64,000 nt of DNA from Arachnopeziza araneosa (lineage: Eukaryota; Ascomycota; Leotiomycetes; Helotiales; Arachnopezizaceae). Positions 44,840 through 56,016 of the stretch are shown one piece after another. Made by a program: the position numbers and the translations under genes. The stretch lies in the NCBI GenBank assembly GCA_003988855.1, contig QYAI01000098.1, forward strand, positions 62,001 through 126,000, given 5' to 3'. Position 1 is the first letter of the stretch. Every line of letters begins with the position of its first letter. The notes beneath the pieces are model-generated. The model was not told where the DNA came from. It saw only the letters and a list, made by a program, of their open reading frames with translations, and made no database searches.

Positions 44840-45320
44840 CGGTTACAAACTTAGCCACTGTCGAGAATCAAAATGAGGTATTCATGTTCGGGAGTACTTT
44901 ATAGATGCACTTTAATAAATTCACTCGTTTATGTCCAAACTTCTGCACTGTCTTCCTGGTAAGAAGTACTTTGATTGCTAGATACTATTCCTCGTGCATA
45001 CGCTATCCCTAGAAGCATATTAAGTCTTTCCATACCATCAGCTGTAAGTGCGTTACGAAAGCTTGGAAACTTTTTCTTAAGGTGAATCTGACCACCGGTG
45101 GACATTGTTATTTAATTTTCGCGCATTCAATAATTACTCAAAAGATAAGTGTTTTGTTGTGTTTATATTCAGAGATGTAATTAGATAAACACCACACTTC
45201 GCAGTATTAGGTTTCACACTATGGGCCAGTCAAATGAACTGAGAAGGCTAGAAACTTGTTCAAAACTGACAAAATTGTCAAGTTAGGTTGCTAAATAAAA
45301 TACCCATCTTCACCTCGTTT
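44840..45320. other. Intergenic, no gene
   Basis: AT-rich 481 bp between the SDR relic and the large orphan gene; nothing recognised. Confidence 0.4.
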
Positions 45321-48164
45321 TTACCTTGTTCTCCTCTGATATCTCTCCAATTCGTCACTACTCGTTTTTGGTGGCAACGGCAAGCTCTCTACCAATCTAG
45401 CTATGATTTCCCGAAGCCCGTGCCACTCAGAAGCCGGTAGCGTCGCTGGTTCACCTCTTATCCAACGACGCATGATCCATGACATATCGCCATTCACACT
45501 TGCTACTTGGTTCCTCGGATACGCAAGACTAGACGGCACCCAGCTGTATTGATGAACACTGGGTGCATTCGAACCCAGGCGCATAGAAGGCGGAGTCCTC
45601 GTGGCGCTAGGGGTATTATTTGTCATCTCAGGCGCAGAGCTTATAATCACGACGTATATAGGTCGGATTCCGCCGCTCTCATTCTCAACTCTTATATCCT
45701 CCCTATGTCGTTTCTCATAATCATTACTTCCGAAAGTCTCCCTAAGTATCTCAAAAGGATCCCAGGTAGGCCTCCAATTCACCAATATACGACCGTTCCC
45801 CAACGGCTTGATGAATTTCAATTTCCCTTTCTCACCAAACGAGAATTTCTGCGTCGCTTCAATTGAAGATATGCTCCAGCGATGACTATGTCTTGGGGCA
45901 GATCCATCAAGCCTCTGACAAGGCTCACGGCGCATATTTGGGGGAACGGCGTTCTCATTTAGAATGAAAGACGTTTCTAGGACCGACATTTTATTAATTT
46001 GAGAAGGTATGGAAGTAGTGCCTCGGCTAAGGTCCATTCTTGGGTTTCGACATTGTCTAACGTCGATTAAGTCCGGATTTTCAGATGGCTCTATACAATC
46101 GTCTTCCAGAATAGCCATTGTAAAACAGTCTTCGGTGTCCTTCAAGAAGTTTGCCCAAGTATGATCACGGTAATGAATTTTCACTCTCCGCCCTTGCTCC
46201 GAGTCAGGTACCCACAAGAGATTGATGCTGTCTTCTTTTGCCCCCGTCTCCATGAGGACATCCAGGCAATGTGCGATAGCCTTCCCAAGATCATTCTGCC
46301 ATTCTTTATGAGATTGATAAAGATTTCGGAACGCTTTGGGATTAGGATCTTCCAGAGCAGCGTAGAATTTAGTTTCGCATTCGGTATCCGACCAAATGAG
46401 TGACCCATTTCGTAAATAGTTTAAAATAGTTGTAGAGCCCAAAAGAGTTATCAGCCTTCGCCGACGAGCATTGAATGTGCACGAGGATACTTCGACCCCG
46501 AATTTATATTCCAGTAGTCGAACATTACGAGTCTCCCGATTATTCTTCCAATCTTCAACTACAACATCTTTCCAAGTTCGTCCTCGCTTTTTGTAAGTGA
46601 GCTGCGCCCCAAACTTGACGCCTGGTAGGCCCATCTGAGTCTGGATTGTTTTGGTTACAATCACCCGAGTGTTTCTCACTGTGCCAAGCTCGGAAAGAGC
46701 TCCCTCATCTCTTAAACGCTGCCTAGTTTCGTTGATCGATAGAGCGCAATTTGAATTGCGATGCAACTTTACAACAGCCCCGATGAGGAGAATGCTGTCT
46801 TGGTGTAAAGGTGCACGAGATGATTCATGAACGGTATCGGCCTCGCTAAATTCTCTATCCGATATCCAGTGGCAGAAGATCTCGTGCTTTTGAGGTGTAA
46901 TTGCATGCTGAGAGTCAGCAGATGGGAGATTCCATGGAAGTATGACTCCATTTCCAGCGCTGTAATGAAGAATGTGGTCATAATCGGCCTGGCCGTTTAT
47001 GGAAGCGCAGGTCTTCCACATCGGACCCCATATATCGCTGAATGTCGTTGCATCTGTCGAAAGGTATAATGGAGGAAGTTCATGATGGGGAGTATCTGGG
47101 CGATACCATTCGAGTACCCAAGCCTCTTGGCCGCCTAGAAACTGGTTGAGGCACAGAAAAGATCTTCGCCGAAGCATAAAATACTGCTCTTCGAGAAAAG
47201 GCCCGGGAAGATTGATACATTTCAACTCGGACTCACCGAAGAAGAGAGTATGAGCGCCTGCATATGATAAGACTGCCATATCTAGAACATGAACAGCACA
47301 TTGCCAAATATCGGTACAGTGCTTGGCAGAGATATCCAAACCGAGGTCAGAGAGCACTTCGCGGCAGATTGATGAAATTTCGAATCCAAATGTCATCTCA
47401 GTATCAACAAGAATAGTAGAAGGGTCAAGGCTGATGAGCAGGGATAGACAAGTTTCAAACGCAGTTGCCATTTGCTTGATTTTGGCGCACTGGATTGGTA
47501 GAAGCCTTGCAACATCACGGCTGGGCTGGTCAATAACAAGCACGCTGATTGAAGTTCCGCAATATGAGGCTGCTTCCATCGCTTCGACACTCTCTACAAT
47601 CCAGAGAATAATATTGCGACACTCGATGAGATGCCACATATTCTCGATGGCACGATCGAGGCCACTTCTCGCAGAGTAGTGCTCATGTTCAGAAGCTGTT
47701 CGAGATACAGCTTCATTAGCGACTTCTAATACGTTTTGATAAAAGCGTCTTATGCCATCTTCGCTTGAGCTTCGTAATGACGCTTTGCCGCCATGTCCAG
47801 CTTTTAAGTGAAAATGACCGTCAAACTGTTGATAGGTTTCTCCTCTCTATTATAGTCAACATCTAGATAAGAAACCTGCGTTGTAGATTCTTACATGATG
47901 GAACTGAAACATCGAGTTCCCGAGCACTCTTGATCCGAGGGTGTCTAGCTCATGAAAGTATTCAGTTGGTCGTTCAAGCCTCATATTCGTGGGGGATCCT
48001 GTTGAATCGCTCTCTGCAAATTTAGATGTCTCCGACATCCAATCCGAATCACTGTCGTTCTCGTCAAAGCTATCGCTATTTTCAATAGCCTCAAATTCAG
48101 CCCCATGCCCAGTGTCTGGTGAGTTCAATCCACCTTCAGAAGGCTGCTTGATATGCTTAGACAT
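45321..48164 (-). CDS. Large unknown protein (931 aa)
   Basis: Two exons (48164-47895 and 47846-45321; intron 48 bp, phase 0) give 931 aa with no internal stop. The N-terminus is acidic and Ser-rich (NSDSFDENDSDSDWMSE). The middle is helical and includes SLLISLDPSTILVDTEMTF, DIWQCAVHVLDMA and WVLEWYRPDTPHHELP. Further on are basic beta-like segments (GVKFGAQLTYKKRGRTWKDV, CTFNARRRRLITLLGS). The C-terminus is Ser/Pro/Asn-rich, ending LELERYQRRTR-like. I recognise no catalytic motif, signal peptide or membrane span. The N-terminal layout resembles orphan fungal proteins found near HET/NLR genes, but this is only an impression. An intact long frame among relics suggests selection. Confidence 0.75.
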
Positions 48165-50250
48165 TATCGGTCAACTGTAGTGTTCTTCAAGGAGAGCTAG
48201 TAAGTGGTTATGATTTCAAAGAGGGGATAGAATATACAAGACCATAGCCTTTTGACCTTGATTCACGAAGTTGTTGCAACTAAAAGAGGGGAAGCTTGGC
48301 CGTGAGGCCGAGAATTAATGACTCAAGTCACGGGGCATTTTTCGCTGCATATCATGCCCTGCAGGATAGCTAATCCCATAGCCTCATCCTTAAGCCAATC
48401 AGACAATCTCACAGCCCACACTCGATCAAGGCCTAGGCAGCGATGGACGCATGATCGCCGATCATACTCTGTTGTGTAACCATATTGTGATTCTTTGGTT
48501 TGTTAAATTTTATAAGTGCATATGCCTAACAACGAATCATTTTTTATTATGCATGGCCGGAAATCTAGCTTGTGGAATAAAAAGCAAAATTTTGGTTCGG
48601 GTTTATTTTCAAGGATATTTCTTCACCGAGCACGGAAGCACCAACCCATCAAAGTTCAGGACCCCTTACTTATGATAAGCAGCGAATGTCACGCGTCGTA
48701 AATGTCAGGTGTTATAGCACGGATAGGCAGAACTTTATTTCCGAGGTGTGGAGAATAAGGGGTAGATTTAGAGTCGATTCGGACTAGGGAGAGGCTTGCT
48801 GTACATAGTGCACACTTTACTTGTGTAGTTTTCTTTTCTTTCGTAGCTAGCTTATAAACTGAATGTACTTAGACTGTATTCGTGTTTGTGCCGTTACAGC
48901 TGCCGCCGTATATATCTTTTTTAGGAAATTGATAGCAGTACAGCCTATAAGAGTATCATAGAATTGTATCTCTAAAGATTACTGTTACATAGCGTAGGTC
49001 GTTATCTTGACTCTCATTCAGGCTCTAACGTAGCTTAGATATTTGAGTTACAGCTGCTTACTACAAGGCTTGATATCAGAAAAGAGATCTATAAAGCTAT
49101 AAGCAATGTACCGGGTAACGTTGCAGTGTTAAGTAAACTTGGCTTGTTTACAAGCCCACGGGGCTAATGTAGTATAGCTTGTGTGAGCTAAGAGGTGAGT
49201 AAAGAGGCTCGGAAATTACAAAAAGCACTCTCGTACATGAATGTTGACCTTTTTGAGCTTGAGTATTATCCAGATGTTACGGCTACCCCTACTGGCTAAC
49301 CGTGAGTTGGAATCGAGTATCAAGGTAAGGGATCGCAGGCACGGGTCTGGGCAGTAGATGGGATCAATGAGATACAATTGATCAGTTAAGTTGAGCACGA
49401 AGCTCCTATCTAGAATGGAGGAAGCCATTGCTTATATAGAGCTTCCACATGTTGGACCCTCCAAACATGTTGGACCCTTTCGCCAAGACGTCTGATTTAC
49501 AATTGGCAGTTCCTCGGCTCATCAAGCCCCAGCCAACGGGTGACTGAGGTGAGCCGAGCCTCTATAAACTCACCTTAGATGTGCCTCGCCTCTATAATCT
49601 CACCTTAGATGTGCACTTCAGGGGTAATAGGTAAGCCAAATTCGAGCTAACCTTAGCAAGGTATAGCTTAGTCCTAACATCGCTGTCATAGGATAGAATT
49701 TGCGGCGTAGCTACCAGGCAGCAATAAGCAGCGTAGCATTAAAATCGTGCCTCCTTCGGCTACCCCGAGACTCGAACGTGATTCGCAGCGTAATTTATCT
49801 CAGGTTAGTTAACCTTTTCATTGTGTCTAACTACAAGCTGTTTTACACTAGCGGAAAAGGATTGTTGTAACCTAGAAATACTGTTCTCCTAGCACATATA
49901 AGCGCCTTGATAAAGAGTGTGTAGTTGCCGGTCTAAAGAGTTAGAACGTATTAAGGACTTTATTATCAAATTTTAAATATTAGATCCGGAGAACTACTTA
50001 GTTGTTACAGATGTACGACTACGGGAACTACTACGTACGTCTTAGGAGTTTAATGTTACGAACTCACCTGACTCTTGGGCCACGTGATGGAGCCCAGGGT
50101 CTTAGCAGCAATGTTAGCATCGGGCGAGATGGTTAAATATATCGACGCACGGACCAGAAACCAGCTGTGCGCTTCGAGACAAGGCTTCAAGATAGGTAAG
50201 CAAGCAAGACTCGCGTCGTCCTTTATCATGTTTTCAGCTTAAACCTGATA
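48165..50250. other. Long AT-rich intergenic tract, probable worn repeats
   Basis: Two kilobases with no supported gene. From about 48830 to 49200 and 49620 to 50050 the DNA has many TAGC/CTTA motifs and stop codons in all frames, as in decayed transposons. A 30-bp-period duplication lies at 49559-49614 and GTTGGACCCT occurs twice near 49450-49480. A TGTTACGAACTC... segment at about 50052 resembles an LTR start, but no matching end was found. Confidence 0.4.
49559..49614. repeat. Two-copy direct repeat, 26-bp unit at 30-bp spacing
   Basis: CCTCTATAA(A/T)CTCACC followed by TTAGATGTGC occurs at 49559-49584 and again at 49589-49614 with one difference. Confidence 0.9.
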
Positions 50251-50893
50251 CTATGAATGAGATTCTCCTTGCATCCTCTGTTGACACGCTGTAAAGAACT
50301 CCCTGACAGGTTTAGTGGGGTAGAGGCGCCACGTTGAGCCACTTGCACGCTCCTCGTCCGAACCTTCTATCGTGGGACCATTGAGGACTGAGAACTCAGT
50401 GATAGTCCCTGCGAGAATGTCAACAAAGTCTATTAGAGTCATATTTAAAGAAGAAAAAAGAAGAAGAAGAAGAAAACTCCTTACCAGCCAGGGTGTCCAG
50501 CAACAGCCAAATCCCATAGAGTCTCCCATTGGTCAGCGAGAAGACATGAGGGCCCAGATTCTCTCCTTGGGGTTCGAAGAGGTAGCGTTTTGTTGTGTAA
50601 TTGCCATCGATGCGTCCCAGGTTCAGCGGACTAATGTAATTGATGGGCTTGGTATCGTGGAACCATAACCAGTTGCCATCATCGATGTATGGCAAGCGAG
50701 ACAGCAGATCGATGACCTCTTCGGACTTGCCCATCTTGCGGAAGACGTTACGGTGTTCTGCGGGCCAGCCTGCGGGTGGTGGCGTCCGGATGGCGGTGGC
50801 TGGACGGAAGGGATGAGTCGTGAGGAAGGCATAGAAACTTGAGACCGCTTCGATGATGTCGCTGTGGTGTGCATTGGGTGAGCTTTGTGCCAT
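50251..50893 (-). CDS. Unknown 188-aa protein, conserved-looking
   Basis: Two exons (50893-50485 and 50408-50251; intron 76 bp with a TTC-rich tract) give 188 aa starting MAQSSPNAHHSDIIEA. The protein is soluble, with no signal peptide. Motif-like parts are FYAFLTTHPF, PPPAGWPAEHRNVFRKMGKS, VIDLLSRLPYIDD, then GPHVFSLTNGRLYGIWLLLDTLAGTITEF and the end KPVREFFTACQQRM. The layout (PYI..., VFSLTNGRxYG..., LLDT..GTI) reminds me of SMI1/KNR4-like or small fungal-specific proteins, but I cannot name it. Upstream Met codons in the same frame exist (51040), yet MAQ gives the more compact product. Confidence 0.6.
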
Positions 50894-52024
50894 TTCGTAC
50901 ACAGCTCTTGAAGTTTGCGGAGAATCGGTCGTGTGCAATGGGCATAGATGTGGCGTAGCGATGTGGCTCGTTATCCGTTGTGAGAGTTTTGATCTATTGA
51001 CTCGGATATGAAACAGTCTTTCGACTACAATCTTACTCACACCTTAGGATCCCTTGAGTTTTACTGTGCACGATGAATTTGGCCAAGCAAGAAGATTCAA
51101 GCTAGAGCAGAGAGGAAGAGTCGACCGCACGGAGCGGGTCAAGGTTTTCCCCAACGCTTCAGCCGCTCAAAGGCTCCCCCCCCCACTCTCGTCATCGTTG
51201 GTGGGGTATCGCCCAGCATCCCTGGGTGGGGTATGGGACCCATTGAAACTCCAACCTCGAGGATCATAAGAGCTTGGAGAGCGCGCATTTCGTATATAAT
51301 AACTCGCAGGTTGAAGCGCCCGAAGCTCCCGCCCGAGACTCTCCGTCTTGGATTCTCCTTTCGGGCCGTTCCATTCTGCCCTGGATTTTCTCCTCTCTTG
51401 TCTGTCAGTTGTTGCTCTACTTGGCTCTTCTCTGTGGGTACTGCTTCAGGCACAAGTGTCTCGTAGTGTTCCTTGCAGGACTTAGCCAAGAGGTGCGATA
51501 TTGGTTCCAGAACATCAGACAACTTCGCTCTATCCCAAAGCATGCCTCAGAGCACTTGACGACCCGAGAGTCGATCACCCGGCGGCTAATCTGACAGCAC
51601 CCAGCCCTAAGCAGAGGTGGCACTTTAACCAGCCCAGCTCCCACAGACGAGCCAGTCCCATTCCCTACCAAGCCAGTCGCATTCCCTACCAAGCCAATCC
51701 CATTCCCTACCAAGCCAGTCCCATTCCCTACCAAGCCAGTCCCATTCCCTACCAAGCCAATCCCATTCCCTACCAAGCCAATCCCATTCCCTACCAAGCC
51801 AATCCCATTCCCTACCAAACCAATCTAACCCGGGCCTTCGGCCCCGTGCGACCTTCTCGTTGGCGCATCTCACGGGGTACAGCAAGATCGCGGCGTCGAC
51901 TGGCTCGCCGGGGAGTCGGCTAAATAGATATCAAAGCCTCTGCCAACAATCTCGAAATTCACATAAAGTGCGCCGCTGCAGAATACCGACCAACCTATCA
52001 CTATCTCTCTGAGCGAGGACGAGA
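50894..52024. other. GC-rich intergenic with a 21-bp minisatellite
   Basis: Base composition rises here compared with the left side. Open frames on both strands over 51139-51923 are created by the repeat and GC content. The SDR promoter must lie at about 51830-52024. Confidence 0.45.
51658..51826. repeat. 21-bp minisatellite, eight copies
   Basis: Unit CCCATTCCCTACCAAGCCA(A/G)T, with core TTCCCTACCAA at 51661 and every 21 bp up to 51808. Copies differ at one or two bases (CGCATT in the second, CCAAACC in the last). Because 21 is a multiple of three, every frame reads as a heptad repeat (PIPYQAN on plus, GLVGNGI on minus). Confidence 0.96.
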
Positions 52025-53014
52025 ATGCGCTCCTCGACCGAACACAAGAACATCTTTCTGACCGGAGCGGCTCGGGGGCTGGGACGCGTGCTGGCGCGGC
52101 ATCTGGCCCTCCAGGGTCACCGTCTTTTCCTCGTCGATATCGACGCCGAGGAGCTGAAGCACACGGCGACGGTGCACCTCCCGCGGGTGCTGAGCGCTGT
52201 TGCGAGCCCCGTCGTGGCCAAGAGCGAGGTGGTCAACGGCGATGGGGACCACCTGCCCAACGGCACCGGCTCTCATGGCCAACAGGTCTACTATCAAGCC
52301 ATCGATCTCCGGAATCCCATCGCGGTGCGCGAGGCCGTGAATCGAGCAGCGGAGCTCTTCGGTGGCCGCATCGACGTCCTCATCAACAACGCCGGCATCT
52401 CGCGAGCCCAGTGGAGCGGCGAGCGGAGCATGGATGATGTGTCTGTGAACAACGAGTGGCAGGCCTACGTCGAGACCAACCTCACGGCCCCGTTCCTGCT
52501 CAGCCAGGCGTGCATCCCGTACATGAAGATCGAGGATACGGACATGGGAACGGGCGAGTACCATCTCCGCCCCGAAGCCCGCGCCTCCGCTGCCGGCAAG
52601 ACAGACGACGACGTCCTGGCCGCCGTGGGGCGATCACCGTCCATCATCAACATCTCCTCCTTCCGCGCCCTCCAGTCGGAGCCGAACTGCGAGGGTTACG
52701 CCGCCACCAAGGCCGGCCTGCTGGGCCTCACCCACGGCATGGCCCTGTCCGGCGCGCGCTGGGGCATCCGCGTCAACGCCATCCTCCCCGGCTTCATCTA
52801 CGTCCTGAACGAGTGCAAAGCGGCCGAAGAGTCAGGAGAGGCGTGGGCGGCGCCCATCCCCGAATCGAGACACCGACAGCATCCGACCGGCCGAGTCGGC
52901 TGCGGCGACGACGTGGCGCAGGCCGTGGACTGGCTGATGGATGCTGGGTTCGTCACAGGCCAGGAAATCATCATCGACGGCGGGGTGAGCAAGGTCAAGT
53001 TCCACGCGGCTTAA
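52025..53014 (+). CDS. Classical short-chain dehydrogenase/reductase, GC-rich
   Basis: NAD(P)(H)-dependent oxidoreductase, 329 aa, intronless. The Rossmann motif TGAARGLG is at 13-20, NNAG at 121-124, the catalytic Ser in ISSF (about 211) and YAATK (Tyr225, Lys229). An insertion of about 35 residues (168-204, with EYHLRPEARASAAG) lengthens the loop before the catalytic Ser. The C-terminal GQEIIIDGGVSKVKF is the usual SDR end. No signal peptide: cytosolic. The G+C content, especially at third positions, is far above that of neighbouring genes (many GCC, CTG, GGC codons), a possible sign of transfer from a GC-rich fungus. The acyltransferase follows 0.9 kb downstream on the same strand; a joint pathway is possible but unproven. 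Confidence 0.9.
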   Translation: MRSSTEHKNIFLTGAARGLGRVLARHLALQGHRLFLVDIDAEELKHTATVHLPRVLSAVASPVVAKSEVVNGDGDHLPNGTGSHGQQVYYQAIDLRNPIAVREAVNRAAELFGGRIDVLINNAGISRAQWSGERSMDDVSVNNEWQAYVETNLTAPFLLSQACIPYMKIEDTDMGTGEYHLRPEARASAAGKTDDDVLAAVGRSPSIINISSFRALQSEPNCEGYAATKAGLLGLTHGMALSGARWGIRVNAILPGFIYVLNECKAAEESGEAWAAPIPESRHRQHPTGRVGCGDDVAQAVDWLMDAGFVTGQEIIIDGGVSKVKFHAA

Positions 53015-53922
53015 AAGGAAAGGTTCAGCATGCACATGAATGAAAAATCAGTCTGTGGAGGAGTGAGGCGTCGATTGTCTTTGGCGCGAGCTCGGATATT
53101 TACACGCTGACGCCGTGCTGAGAGATCCATTTCCGCTCATAAGGCTGTTTATAATGACTCAATGATATCTATGAAACATCTCATTCTTCTCCGTCGGATT
53201 TCTGGACGGGTTCTGAGTGTTTACGATTTACTGATTTTATGACCGTCTTCCATTTCAAGCAGTACGGTCCAGCTAAGAAGGCAGACTCACGGACTCGATG
53301 CGCAACCGCTTGAATTTTCAGAGTAAATAAAGCTTTACTGCTTGAAATTTGAGAGCAAATGAAGCTTTGCAGTTTGAAATCACCAACTAAGCGAGATTGA
53401 GTAAGAACGAGGTAAGGTTAGACCCAAGGACGGCAGGAAATATGAACTCTGCACTTCTCGAACACGTTCTTGCCAGCTTTTTCAAATTCAGCCATCATAT
53501 CTCCTTGCTCCAGCATCGTACATCTTTGTCATTCTATTTCCGGGGCTCGCGTTTAAAACAAGACTAGGATCAACCGCTCTAAGTCAATAATGGTGAATAT
53601 CCGAGTCGTCCTGTTCCTCGCCGTGCTGAACTTGTCTACACTTCTCATCCGAGGGCGCCCCTTACGACGAAAGCACGCGTTGAAAGTTTTTCCGGGCTTA
53701 CTGCCACGTTACCAATGACTCAAATGTCTATACCTGCAAATTGGTAAGCTGCATAAATAGCGCCAGATCGTACAAGCTTCCATGGTCAATCGCGCCCTTC
53801 ACAAGGAAATTATGACTCAGGGCTACACCACTCTTACTGAGACAGCACGCGGAATTTTACTTATACGCTCCGAGGGCGCGCGTATCATGAACCTTAACGA
53901 CTACTGTTAACAAGTAAGCGCG
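53015..53922. other. Intergenic between SDR and acyltransferase
   Basis: No gene. A short imperfect duplication (GAGTAAATAAAGCTTTACTGCTTGAAATT / GAGCAAATGAAGCTTTGCAGTTTGAAATC, trimmed here) lies at about 53320-53383. Confidence 0.45.
53320..53384. repeat. Imperfect two-copy tandem duplication, about 32-bp unit
   Basis: Two adjacent units share AAAT-AAGCTTT-C-GTTTGAAAT; differences are mostly transitions. It lies in the 3' spacer of the SDR. Confidence 0.7.
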
Positions 53923-55308
53923 ATGGAGACGATAACTACTGCACCCGAGCTTGATATATTGCTTGACGTTTTTGGTCAAAGATTGGTTACTCTATTTACG
54001 CAGATATGCTTCTGCTCTCCAACCACTGACACCTGTCAAGATGAGCAGATACTCGACATTCTCAGACATGGGCTTGAGCGTTTAGCTGAGAATTTTCCTT
54101 GGGTTGCTGGTCAAGTCGTTTGCGAGGGTGCCGCAGAGGGAAATACAGGCGTGTTCAAGATCAAGCCGCTGGAAGCTACACCACGATTCTTTGTGAGAAA
54201 CTACCGAGATGACCTTTCGATTCCATCCATGGATGATCTGCGTAGAGCAGGTTTTCCCATGAGTGCGCTGGACGAGAGCATTTTTGCACCTCGGAACACC
54301 TATTCAGGGCGACCTGGGGGAACCATCGCCGAGGTCTTTCAGCTCCAAACGAGTTTCATCAGGGGCGGGTTGATCCTGACGTTCCTCGGTCAACACCAGA
54401 GTATGGATGGAGTTGGCCAAGCTCAAGTGATCCATCTGTTCTCCAAAGCTTGCCGTGGAGAGGCCTTCACCAGCGAAGATTTGCACATTGGAAATCTTGC
54501 TCCTGAAAATATTGTTCCACTCTTAGGTCATTCTTGGAAACCTGGCCCAGAGCTCTTTCACAATATCATCAAGAAATACCCATCTCAGCCTGGTCCCGGT
54601 AACAGCGGGAGCATATTTCCCGTGGAAAAGGGAATCTGGGCTCATTTCAACTTTTCGGCTGCTAGCTTACAGAAACTCAAGTCATACGCCATTCAGACAC
54701 TTCCATCAACTTCAGCCTTTATCTCTACCGATGATGCTGTCAGTGCCTTTATCTGGCAGTCAATCGCCAGAGTGCGTCATGTACGCTTTGAGATCCCCTC
54801 GAAAATGCAATTCGCTCGAGCTGTAGATCTCCGAAAATACGTGGGCATCCCGCAAACCCATCCGGGATTCGTTCAAAGCATGACCTATCACAGCTGGTCA
54901 ATGCAGGAGGTTGTCAACAGCCCACTAGGTGTCATTGCTGCGGACCTTCGGGCAGCCGTTGATCCCCAGACAACGAATCTGCCATACCATGGTCGCTCCT
55001 TTGCAACAACAATTGCACGTTCACAAGACAAATCTTCGACTAGCTACCTGGCCGGATTCGACATGTCTCGGGATGTCATGCTAAGCTCGTGGGCGAATCA
55101 GAACTCCTACGAGCTGGATTTTCAGCTAGGATTCGGAAGCCCTGCAGCGGTGAGGCGGCTGCGGTTCGATGGCTTTCAGGGATTGGTATATCTTATGCCT
55201 AGGTCTCAAACTGGCGAGATTGGCGCGGCGATTTGCTTAAGTGCTGATGAGATGGACAAGTTGACCGCGAATAGGGAGTTTTCCGAGTTTGCGACGTATA
55301 TCGGATAG
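53923..55308 (+). CDS. BAHD-type acyltransferase, trichothecene 3-O-acetyltransferase (TRI101)-like
   Basis: Transfers an acyl group from acyl-CoA to a hydroxyl of a small molecule. Intronless, 461 aa, the size of TRI101-like enzymes. The active-site HxxxD is H158-QSM-D162 followed by G, and the second family motif appears as DFQLGFGSP near residue 400 (in place of DFGWG). The N-terminal half has the family pattern ELDILLDVFGQ, and the middle has STDDAVSAFIWQSIARVR and FARAVDLRKYVGIP. No signal peptide or membrane helix: cytosolic. Relatives occur widely in fungi, often acetylating foreign or own metabolites, so the name does not imply trichothecenes here. Start: first ATG after in-frame stops. 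Confidence 0.9.
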   Translation: METITTAPELDILLDVFGQRLVTLFTQICFCSPTTDTCQDEQILDILRHGLERLAENFPWVAGQVVCEGAAEGNTGVFKIKPLEATPRFFVRNYRDDLSIPSMDDLRRAGFPMSALDESIFAPRNTYSGRPGGTIAEVFQLQTSFIRGGLILTFLGQHQSMDGVGQAQVIHLFSKACRGEAFTSEDLHIGNLAPENIVPLLGHSWKPGPELFHNIIKKYPSQPGPGNSGSIFPVEKGIWAHFNFSAASLQKLKSYAIQTLPSTSAFISTDDAVSAFIWQSIARVRHVRFEIPSKMQFARAVDLRKYVGIPQTHPGFVQSMTYHSWSMQEVVNSPLGVIAADLRAAVDPQTTNLPYHGRSFATTIARSQDKSSTSYLAGFDMSRDVMLSSWANQNSYELDFQLGFGSPAAVRRLRFDGFQGLVYLMPRSQTGEIGAAICLSADEMDKLTANREFSEFATYIG

Positions 55309-56016
55309 TAAAGCAAGTGACCATAAAGTAGATCATATATGAATACAGACAAGCTAAGCTGAAAATCAAGGTATTTATTAAAAAATCCCATTGAGATGGT
55401 GATTAAAATGCTGGATGCATAGTCTAGGCTCTGAAATAGAAGAACGAGAGAGCAGTGCTTCTTCAGCCTACAATCCCCATTTCACTCTAAGCCTTTTAAC
55501 CTTTTACAGGATATCAAGTACAGATTCCAGTTTATATAATATCGACAGAAAACCATTTTCATTTTTAATTTCAACCTCCAGTGTCTTTTACTTATACGGA
55601 CTACTCCTAATTCATAAAGTATTTTTCATCACAGATATATTGGCTTTGAAAAGAGATATCCGAAGGAGTTGCAGAGCAGAAGACAGGAACAGAGTAAGAG
55701 CGGCATCACCCGTAAATTAAGGAGAGCAAATCCTGTCTATGTTTTACATCATCTACTTTAGAATCCTTGGGATTTTGTTCAGGTTACCGAATCTAATCCA
55801 AGCGTAACTTGCTCGGAACCGAGAAAGTTGCGAACCCATTCATTTGGGTACCCTTCTCATCTGAGAGCAGTGATTTCTCGGACCGGAGAAAATCCCTGGC
55901 TGTCTGAAAGCCAATTGGAACCACTTTTACGAGTGGTGTGGATTGTGCTCATGCGGAGAAGCTGAAATTTTGCAGAGCTAGATAGCTGTGCGGAAAAGAG
56001 ATGCTCCGCCTGTCGA
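55309..56016. other. Intergenic, no gene
   Basis: 708 bp, AT-rich on the left. The open frame at 55415-55720 is not supported. Confidence 0.4.

Noticed and set aside
50052..50230. TGTTACGAACTC... segment as another LTR
   Set aside because: No matching CA end with a 5-bp duplication could be found.
51139..51923. Frames with PIPYQAN or GLVGNGI heptad repeats
   Set aside because: Both strands and several frames are open purely because the repeat unit is 21 bp and GC-rich; no start context or flanking domain.
52456..53043. 195-codon second frame inside the SDR gene
   Set aside because: Arg/Pro/Gly-rich shadow caused by high GC; the SDR frame has all catalytic motifs.
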